Assembly (NCBI GenBank): GCA_029465975.1
Contig: CM055758.1
Coordinates: 8,541,875-8,605,874 of the forward strand
DNA length: 64,000 bases
Direction of reading: 5' to 3'
Origin: Dallia pectoralis
Lineage: Eukaryota > Chordata > Actinopteri > Esociformes > Umbridae
A program made the translations under genes and the position numbers. Below, piece by piece: positions 47,640 through 64,000 of the stretch; within the stretch, counting starts at the first letter, position 1, and every line of letters starts with the position of its first letter. A model generated the notes under the pieces. It saw only the letters and a program-made list of their open reading frames with translations. It had not been told where the DNA came from and made no database searches.

Positions 47640-48380
47640 TTATAATACACCTCATATTATACACCTCATATTATACACCTCATATTATACACCTCATATA
47701 ATATACCTCATATTATACACCTCATATTATACACCTCATATAATATACCTCATATTATACACCTCATATTATACACCTCATATAATATACCTCATATTAT
47801 ACACCTCATATTATACACCTCGTATTATACACCTCATATAATATACCTCATATTATACACCTCATATTATACACCTCATATAATATACCTCATATTATAC
47901 ACCTCATATTATACACCTCATATTATACACCTCATATGATACACCTCATATAATATACCTCATATTATACACCTCATATTATACACCTCATATAATATAC
48001 CTCATATTATACACCTCATATTATACACCTCATATTATACACCTCATATAATACACCTCATATTATACACCTCGTATAATATACCTCATATAATATACCT
48101 CAGTTAATACATCTCATATTATACTCCTCGTATTATACACCTCATATAATATACCTCATATTATACACCTCATATTATATACCTCATTTAATACACCTCA
48201 TATTTTACACCTCATATTTTACACCTCATATAATATACCTCATGTTATACACCTCATTTAATACACCTCATATTATACACCTCATATAATATACCTCATA
48301 TAATATACCTCAGTTAATACACCTCATATTTTACACCTCATATTTTACACCTCATATAATATACCTCATATTATACACCA
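47640..48380. repeat. 14-bp AT-rich minisatellite
   Basis: About 50 copies of a 14-base unit 'acacctcatattat' with recurrent variants (atataatatacctc, tttaatac, gtattat, attttac). Variants occur in a semi-regular pattern of about three units, suggesting growth by higher-order blocks. Confidence 0.96.
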
Positions 48381-48539
48381 ATATAGGAAGCCCACTCAGG
48401 TTAGCCTACTAGACAACTCCAGACCTAACCAGACCCTAGGACAAACACACCACGGACACATCAGCAGTTAGAACACTGCCCAGAGTGAGTCTATTTGTTT
48501 TTGTGTACAGTACATATACAGTATGTGTCTTTGTGTGTC

Positions 48540-48652
<113 letters not shown>

Positions 48653-48911
48653 ACAGGTGCGAGAGCCTGTGAGTGTGTGCATGACCTGCTCAGCAGTTTA
48701 TAGAGACATGAGTAGTAGAACATTTGGTTTGTCTGTCAACCCAACTAATACTGTCCACTACTTGTAAACAGGTGCAATTCCAAGAGTGTCCACTGTAGAG
48801 GGTCAGGGCGCTAGAGACCAATACTTGTGTCTGGCCTATCTGCTCCAGGACAGTCATGAGTGCATAACGGATGACAATTGATGTTCAATTGGGTTGAAAG
48901 ACATCATGTAG

Positions 48912-49057
<146 letters not shown>

Positions 49058-49124
49058 ACATTTTAATCTATTATATTAACCCCAGCTCTTGACTTATTCT
49101 ATTCCTCTCTCTTCTGTCTCTCAG

Positions 49125-49330
49125 GTGCTCTATAAACCTATGGATCAGGTGCCTTTAGGATTAGAGACCGCCCAGGTGAAATGCTCAGACACAGATTTAC
49201 AGACAAAGTGACAGAAAGACGGACGGAGACTGAGACCAAGAGAGAGATTGATACAAAAGCAGAAGAGAAAGAAGCACAGACTGCAATGCGTGCAGAGGGA
49301 CTGAAGGTTTGACGGAACAGAAGGACATGT
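49125..49330 (+). other. Candidate noncoding exon upstream of MEF2C
   Basis: A strong acceptor (tctcttctgtctctcag|g, AG at 49123-49124) and strong donor (catgt|gtaagt, at 49330/49331) bracket a purine-rich 206-base segment with several GA-rich stretches like splicing enhancers. No long open frame. It could be a MEF2C 5' UTR exon or part of a noncoding RNA. There is no transcript evidence. Confidence 0.3.
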
Positions 49331-49659
49331 GTAAGTGATTTACTGGTAAGCTATCAAAGTTTTCAGAAACCAGAATGAAACTGTGGCGTGCTCCTTTATA
49401 ACTAAGGGGGTTAATGTCTCTGGCAAGTTATGTTGACTGATACCAGTCCCACCAGACACACGGACAGCGGTAATGTTTGTCTGTCTGGCTGTGTGTGTGT
49501 GTGTGTGTGTGTGTTTGCGCGCGTGCGGGTGTGAGTGTGTGGGTGCGTGCGTGCGTGTGCACAATGATCAGAGAAACTTGTTTAGGGTTTGGGTTTGCGT
49601 GTTTGTGGGAGTGAAGAACCGAAGAGAGAGAGAGAGAGAGAGAGAGGAAGAGTGAGGTT

Positions 49660-49961
49660 GAAGAAAACTACGTTACGAACGGGAAGCGAACGTTAATCCC
49701 GCTTCATAATCCACCTCCACTTCCCCTGTAATTTCGCTCACCGGCGGACCCTTTTAAATCCTAAAAGGAGTCTCTAGTTGTGTTGTTGTATTCGCATATG
49801 GGGAAGAGTATGCCGTGTCCGCTTTGAATTTAAAGTGCATCGCTTTTGTCTAACGGGTCTCTAATTTCTACGCGAGAGGACGTGTCCGCTGTCAGGCGAC
49901 TGTCAACCGGACAGGACTCGTGAACGCGCCCGGGGTGTCGCACGGTCTCATGACGGGTAAA
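49660..49961 (+). promoter_or_regulatory. Candidate MEF2C promoter and noncoding first exon
   Basis: A CpG-dense patch in otherwise CpG-poor DNA (cgttacgaacgggaagcg, gaacgcgcccggggtgtcgc). It ends with a consensus donor (taaa|gtaagt at 49961/49962) and no long open frame. This fits a MEF2C 5' UTR exon about 6 kb before the first coding exon. Expression data would be needed to confirm. Confidence 0.45.
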
Positions 49962-51035
49962 GTAAGTCTCTATTCGGTATTATTTCGTTTTAGAAAGTTC
50001 ATGCAAATAGTTTCCAGTTTGGCTGTCGGCATCCATTTCGTCCAGTGTTCACTTTAAAAACTTAGATCATAAATGTAAGTCTTGTTTTGAGCAGTGAGGG
50101 ACATTTTAATTGTTGCCTATAATTTAGAGCCTTTTTATTTTTATATTTTTTTATTCGATAAGATGTTAATTGGCATTTGTTTAGGCTCACCAGATTACAC
50201 TTAGAACTAATCATCAGTCCAGTTGAAAGTTACATCACAGATAAATACCATGCATGTATTGCCATTTTAACCCCTGATGCCCAGCTATGTGTACATGTGC
50301 GATGAGGCATGTCCGCCCATTATCACAGGTGTAATAGTGTATAGTGTCCTACAGCACGGAGCTACAGGGTGTTCTCTTTTGTTACAGCCGCGCACTAACA
50401 CACATGACCTGATTCTTGGCTCCTGTCCTCTGGTAGATAAGCTTCTAGTCCGCTCAGGTCTCCCAGGTGGATTAACGACTAAAGACTGACTTGTCTGACT
50501 TGGCTGCCGCATCTCAGCTTTATGTTGCTGCATATCCCTTGAAGTCACTGTCCTTATTTCCTTCTGAAAACTGACTTGAGATGAACAAATTTGAATACCA
50601 GCGAACACTTTGCGCCGGACACTTTTTGGTCTTCACCTTATGCAGACAATCACATAAGGAATTCACGACCCAAACAAGTCAGGGAGAAATATGAAAATAC
50701 ACATTGGAGAGGTTTTGTTGGGTTGTCCCATATTGACCCCAACACTCAGTGTCAAAAGTAAGCCAATATTTGACACTATACTGGTTTAGTGTTAGCTGCG
50801 ATACAACTTAGTCTGTTCGAGCTGCATCCTCCATCCGTTTATATCTCACAGAGGACTCTATGTCTTCTTGTGACTGCAGACATGTTAATCAAAAGCCCCC
50901 TACTCCAGTCCTGAAGTATTTATAGTGGGTCATGTGCCATGGAGAACAGGGTGAAATGAGGTGACGGGTATATCTTCTACTGACCTGTTTGGTCTGGCTA
51001 AAGGACAACGATTCAATGTCTGTCCAATGTCTGTC

Positions 51036-51375
51036 CTTCATTGGGACCCTGTCTTCACCCTGTCCTCACCTTCACCTCACCCTGTCCTCACTCTGTCCTC
51101 ACCTTATTCACACTCTGTCTTCTTCACCCTGCCCTCTGTCCTCACTTTGTTCCCAATTTGCCCTCACTCTGCCCTCATCTTGTCTTCACCATGCCCTCTG
51201 TCCTCACCCTGCCCTCACCCTGTCCTCTGTCCTCACCCTGCCCTCTCCCCTCACCCTGCCCTCACCCTGTCCTCTCCCCTCACCCTGTCCTCTGTCCTCA
51301 CCCTGTCCTCTGTCCTCACCCTTCCCTCACCCTGTCCTCTGTCCTGACCCTGTCCCCACTCTGTGTATACCCTGC
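51036..51375. repeat. C/T-rich irregular minisatellite
   Basis: Tandem units of 'ccctgtcctcaccctgccct' and 'ctgtcctcaccctg' type, 10-20 bases long with irregular spacing. Three open frames through it are artefacts. Confidence 0.9.
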
Positions 51376-52059
51376 CTTCTGCCCAGCTCCAATCAGCCTA
51401 AACTCTCTACCCTACACATCTGACACTGGCATGTAGGTTGTACTGCCAAGATATACAAGGGCATTGCCTCCCCACGACCCGTTGTCTGTCTGTCTCTATC
51501 CAGACTCAAAATACACTCTCATAATGTCTAGCCTGCTGGACCCCTTGGCTGTCTGTCTCTGATCTGTGGATAAACATTTCCTCCGTTCATGTCAAATTCC
51601 TCCAGACAATACTTCCCCTGATGTCCCCTCAACCAGCCAAATAATGACGACGGCACAACTAGCCAAATTCAGACCGACTCAGTGGGCCCGCTGGGCTAAC
51701 GTCGGACTAGCCCATTTGCTATTTGCCAGAAATGCCCTGCGGACAGTTGGTGTCTCTGTCTGTCGTTTCCTTCAGAATCAACGCACACTGAACATGTACA
51801 GTGTCACCGCAGATAGCTGTCAATGATCCCTGCTTTATTGAGATAATTTCTATGGCCGTAAAATGTATCTCATCTGCCTAATTTAGGCTGGTATGTTGGC
51901 CATGCTGGTATGTTGGCCATGCTGGTATGCTGGTGGCTGTTTAGTGGTGATGGTGCAGGCAGGCTGGTGACCAGGACAATCCATGCTGGTCAATGGTGGT
52001 TAAGCATTATTCAGTTCAGTGTTTCTAACTCCGATGCTAGATTGTTTGTTAGCATCATT

Positions 52060-52382
52060 TAGAGCTGTCACATTTATCACATAATCGCATGATCGCGATT
52101 TGTTGTTACCAAGATCGCTATTTCTTTTATTGCAACAGTTTTTGGACGATCTTCAGATTAAAAAAATATATGTTTCCATAAGGGAGTTTAATACAGCTAA
52201 TACAGTCCCAATGTTCGTTGTGAATACATGATAAGGCTTATGTCTCCTATTACAATATTTGTTAATATATTTTTATTAGGATAAAGTAATAAAATGAACA
52301 ATATAGACCCTTAAGTCGTTAATCACAATTATTTGTGTGACAATTAATCGTCACCTAAAATGTCATAATCGTGACAGCCCTA
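52060..52382. mobile_element. hAT-like non-autonomous DNA transposon
   Basis: Inverted termini tagagctgtcac and gtgacagcccta (11 of 12 bases complementary), with 'aatcgcatgatcgcgat' and 'cacaattatttgtgtgac' internal to them. Flanking 8-base candidate target duplication GCATCATT/GTCTCATT matches at 6 of 8. No transposase frame; the 323-base interior is AT-rich. Confidence 0.72.
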
Positions 52383-53496
52383 GTCTCATTCTTCAGACTG
52401 TCTTACATTGGCAGATATTCTGATTGTGATAAAGCTCCAATCGTCGGTTTTCTGCAGTTCTTTTGGGCTGGGCAGCCCTATTCTTTTTGGTCCGCTGGCT
52501 CCAGTGGTTCCTTTCCCCTAAAACAGGCAGCTTGTTTGGTTTCCAACCAACCCTTTGTTTATAAAGATTGAAGATGACTCTTCTCTAATGTAAAGCCCCA
52601 TATGTAGTCTAACATTAAGTCAGATTGCCTAACGCATATGGGCATTGTGCCCTCATAGCTCTAAAGCTTGTGCTAACTTTCACACGTTATGGCTCACATC
52701 ATTTTGAAAGGGAAGTACTTTATAAACATCACCCATAGACAATCTATTACCCTCTAAAACCCTGTGTTATTATGTGAATTATAATGTTGTATTCTGAAGT
52801 GATTGATAATATGTTTTTTAAATAACTTTTTTGCGTTTTCATATATATATTAAAATTACTTAAAAAAAAAAACTTACAAATGTGCTCTAATCTTGCCTTA
52901 AGGACAGACTAGGATCTTGAGTATGACCATAAATGTTTTAAATGTAAGGAAACACAACATACAATAACAAAATAATGATTTTTAAAAAAAATGGAAACTA
53001 CAGTACTTAACCGGCTAAAACAAATTCAGCTGAATCCTTGATAATGTTAGTTGACTAAAAACACCAATCAAACAGAAAAAAATATCATAAAAATTTAAAA
53101 AATGTCCTTAAACACTTTGTCACATTAAGTTGTTTAAAAGCAGCCATTCTGGAATAGTGTTGTAGCTTTAATCATTCAAAACATATTAATTCCAGTAGAT
53201 CACTATATAGTCACTAGTTGGCCAGGTTAGATGAAGAAATTAAAAGTTTGAGCAAAGGTGTTTTTTCAACAGTTTATGCTAGAAATAGGATGTATCAATG
53301 ACATAATGGCGATGTGATGTTACAGAATATAAACTTGTTAAAGGGTTTGTATTGGACAGTTACTAAAGGAGGACTATGCAAGACGGCTCTGCAGTTTCCT
53401 TAGTATTTAGTGTTAACTAAATCCTGACAGTTTCGCTCTGTTTGGGCTAACAAGTTTTTTATTTCATTCTTGGAGCACCGCTTGTTTAGATATGTG

Positions 53497-53506
53497 CTAT
53501 TTTTAG
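53497..53506. promoter_or_regulatory. Consensus MEF2-binding site upstream of MEF2C coding start
   Basis: CTATTTTTAG matches CTA(A/T)4TAG exactly. About 2.7 kb before the MEF2C start codon. About one such match per 64 kb is expected by chance, and another occurs at 26848, so this is only a candidate. Confidence 0.25.
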
Positions 53507-54074
53507 ACAAGGAAACTTGAGTATGCGTGTGTGTGTGTGTGTGTGTTTGTTCGCACCGATGGAGAATAGAGTGGAAACCTGCCGTCATCCTGGTTTGGTT
53601 AACAGACAGGCTCTACGTCACTTCCTCTCAGAGTGCACACACACACACACGCGCACACACACACACGTTCTGGGAAGAATATCTTGCAATCCAGCTCACG
53701 AACTCACACACACACACTCATGCATACATGCACACACACACACACACAGATTTTTCTTTAGGTCTAAAGTAAGCTTCCCTCGAAAGCAGAACTTCATGTT
53801 CAGTATGAACTCCCACGTTTAATAAAAGGCTGAGTTGGCTGGACGAAGAATGTTCTATATTTACTCCAATGCAGAGGAGTCTTGTGTTCTCTCACTATCT
53901 ACATAACTGACTGACTGATTGTCTAACGGTGTGACTGGCTTACTGACTGGACATCCTAAGAACACGGAGATATCCAGGTTGGCATGCTCGAACTTGGCTT
54001 AAGTCGACCGTTTACCCTAGGTAGCTGGATTACTTACGACAGGTGCTCCATTCTAGAAAACCCGTGCGTGTGCT

Positions 54075-54076
<2 letters not shown>

Positions 54077-54153
<77 letters not shown>
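54077..54153. repeat. Pure (GT)n microsatellite
   Basis: About 38 uninterrupted GT units. Confidence 0.97.
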
Positions 54154-54157
<4 letters not shown>

Positions 54158-54811
54158 TGTGTCTTTCTTTGTCAGTCGGGATTCTTCACAGATGGCCTCC
54201 ATGCTCCCCCAGTAACCCCTATGACCATGTTGTTACCATGACATCCCCTCAGACTTCCGTGCGTGTCTGAGTGCCGGGCGTAGGGGTGGGTCGTTGTGTA
54301 GCGTAAGCGGCGCTGTTTGTTGTTTGGCGTGAGTAATGATGTGTCGGCCGCTTGCAACCCGTAGGTCAGGAATGGTAAGTGCCCCTATCACCGTGTTGTT
54401 ACCCATCACATCCACGCAGAGAGTCAACACGGGTATAAGGGTTAGGGGTTAGAGGTGCTGTGCTGTGTAGCGTGACAACACAAACCCTAGGCTGTTTTCC
54501 CTTTAGCAGTCGACTGATGTTCTCGATGTCATTGACGGAGCTGTGGTCCATCCGTCCGTCCCCGAGTCTTCCTCACGTTCCTCCTGCCGTGCTTTGGCCT
54601 TCTGCTTGTGACTGTAAGCTGGAAACCGCGCGTGTGTGTGTGTGTGTGTGTGTAATCAGACGTTATAAGCCATGTGAGCTCTACCTGTGTCTAGCTATTT
54701 AAGAATAGCTTAAGGAGCCTGTGGGCCAGAATGTGGTCTGAACACACACACACACACACACACACGCATCATTCATACACACATGTTAACACAAACCTGT
54801 TTACACAGATG

Positions 54812-55020
54812 CAGTACGGTTCATAAGTTTAGGGTACCTTAGAATTTACCTTTCTTTTTAAGAAAAGCACATTTAGTCCATTACATTATAAAATCATATT
54901 GATCGGGAATTCAGTTTGGACATTGTTAATGTTGTAAATGACTACTGTAGCTGGAAACAACTAATGTTTTCTTTAAAAAAAGTGACACTTCTAAGTGACC
55001 AAACTAGCAAAGTCTGTCCA
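54812..55020. mobile_element. Tc1-like transposon 5' end fragment
   Basis: 'gcagtacggttcataagttt' and 'agggtaccttagaatttacc' followed by 'cattgttaatgttgtaaatg' and 'actgtagctggaaac' match in order the left end of the same Tc1-like family whose transposase relic lies at 5535-5935. No transposase part follows. Confidence 0.65.
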
Positions 55021-55980
55021 AATGTAAACACTAAAAGGTATAAGGTATACCGGAGTTATTTAGGAGCTTTGTTGACAAAATATTAGAAATGTAATGTATA
55101 ATAAAAGATTCACATTATTTAAGTGTCCAGTGGTTTGACATGAGGCCCTGATCTTATCTCGTCCGTTCCTTCTGCAGTGTGTATTGTCTTCTCTGGTTAC
55201 TTTGAGACACGGCCTGATTTATGGAGAGACATGACGCGATGCCGGGTGGAAAAGGACACATTCACTCCCTTCAGGGGATACCACGCCTGGTCTCTATGTC
55301 GCTCTCTCTTTCTCTCTAACCGTCTCCCTGATTCTCTCGTTGTTATTACACCATTCCCACCATATTTATTTGGAAAGGGAATTATCATTTAACATGTGGT
55401 TGAGTGCTTCTGCCATCTGGACTTCAAATGTTCATTGTCATCTGGTGACAATGTTGAATTATCGGTTGAGAATATTTATCATCTGTTTTACCCGAAATCT
55501 CTTTCCGAACGTAATCCCGTGATTTAGAAACATTTTATTCTTATTTGGGAAAATCCACTTATATTCCAATATTCTAATACATTTTTTTATTTATTTGTCC
55601 ATGTTTGTGTTTCATATTGTGATTTGCCTAAGAGCAACTTGGTTGTAAGTATGGTGAGTAATGTATCATTTTGTCTTGCCTTTCTACCTTCAATGGGATG
55701 CAAATGAAATCTCTCCGGTTGCGATGTTTCGGTTTGAGACGAGCTGTGTGTCCCCAGAGACCGCTCCTCTTTCCTCACAGGTCAAGCTGCTGAATTATCA
55801 ACGCTTCAGTTTGACGGAAACGCAGTTGAACCATTCTATATGACCTCTCAGCAAGGACTACTGTGTGTGTTTGTGTGTTTATGTGTGTGTGTTTGTGTAT
55901 GAAATATGTTTTATGTCCTCTCAACAAGGATTACTGTGTGTGTGTGTGTGTTTGTGTGTGTTTGATGACGTTTTAACTGA

Positions 55981-56018
<38 letters not shown>

Positions 56019-56048
56019 TGTCTCTCTTCCTCTCCCTGTTTCTTTAAG

Positions 56049-56158
56049 GAGCGAAAGCCAGAAGAATTAAAAGAAGAATAGATAGCGTGAGGATTTGAAG
56101 ACAACAGAAGAAGAACAGGACTTTTTGGAGTTGGACAGAAAGAAGTGAAGGAGCAAAG
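56049..56158 (+). other. mef2c: MEF2C 5' UTR part of first coding exon
   Basis: A (CT)n-rich tract and 'ccctgtttctttaag' form an acceptor at 56048. The following 110 bases are purine-rich (agaagaattaaaagaagaat) with no ATG before 56159, so the MEF2C ATG is the first in this exon. Confidence 0.8.

Positions 56159-64000
<7,842 letters not shown>

Larger units (their letters stand above)
49962..56048. other. Probable MEF2C 5' intron
   Basis: No protein gene seen. Holds a C/T-rich repeat (51.0-51.4 kb), a 'gctggtatgttggccat' short repeat (51890-51935), a hAT-like element, a Tc1-like end, GT tracts and an AT-rich block (52.6-53.4 kb). A consensus MEF2 site is listed separately. Confidence 0.45.

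Noticed and set aside
47640..48380. Possible CRISPR-like array
   Set aside because: Short head-to-tail repeats without unique spacers, in a vertebrate genome; this also holds for the other tandem arrays.

Overview
The window is vertebrate, almost certainly ray-finned fish, genomic DNA. Genes are split into short exons with GT-AG introns. Their products match vertebrate families, and the background is packed with (CA/GT)n microsatellites, minisatellites and relics of Tc1-like, hAT-like and L2/Maui-like elements typical of teleosts. Two repeats (the Tc1-like family and a 'cagccagaagaggactgg' dispersed element) are of kinds I associate with salmonid/pike genomes; that lineage guess is weak. No prokaryotic, CRISPR or viral gene content was seen.

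Layout, left to right: (1) 755-3666 (+), the last six coding exons of an MCTP gene, best MCTP1. (2) 7101-10292 (-), an almost single-exon endosomal Toll-like receptor of the TLR7/8/9 group, best TLR8. (3) 14081-19155 (+), a complete eight-exon ARRDC3. (4) 25745-26900 (+), a decayed copy of the 3' end of the next gene. (5) 27516-31796 (+), a thirteen-exon ubiquitin-specific protease of the USP26/29/37 type with a predicted lipid-anchored N-terminus and a coding minisatellite. (6) 35059-37153 (+), a complete five-exon CETN3. (7) 56159-64000 (+), the first four coding exons of MEF2C, cut by the window end, with possible noncoding 5' exons near 49.1-50.0 kb. The space between CETN3 and MEF2C (about 12 kb) and the MEF2C introns carry no other recognisable protein gene.

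MCTP1, ARRDC3, CETN3 and MEF2C are neighbours on human 5q14-q15 (from memory), so this is a conserved synteny block; TLR8 and the USP are additions to it. The genes do not form a pathway: a synaptic/ER C2 protein, an innate RNA sensor, an alpha-arrestin ubiquitin-ligase adaptor, a deubiquitinase, a centriole calcium protein and a MADS transcription factor.

The most notable local features are the USP gene (acylation-type N-terminus, 13 coding repeats, a one-base frame break, and a nearby broken 3' duplicate), a copy of the CETN3 intron 2/exon 3 junction 2.8 kb upstream of the real exon, a TLR8 N-terminus that probably begins in an upstream exon, a 54-bp hairpin-forming minisatellite just after the ARRDC3 stop codon, and more than ten separate minisatellite families in 64 kb.
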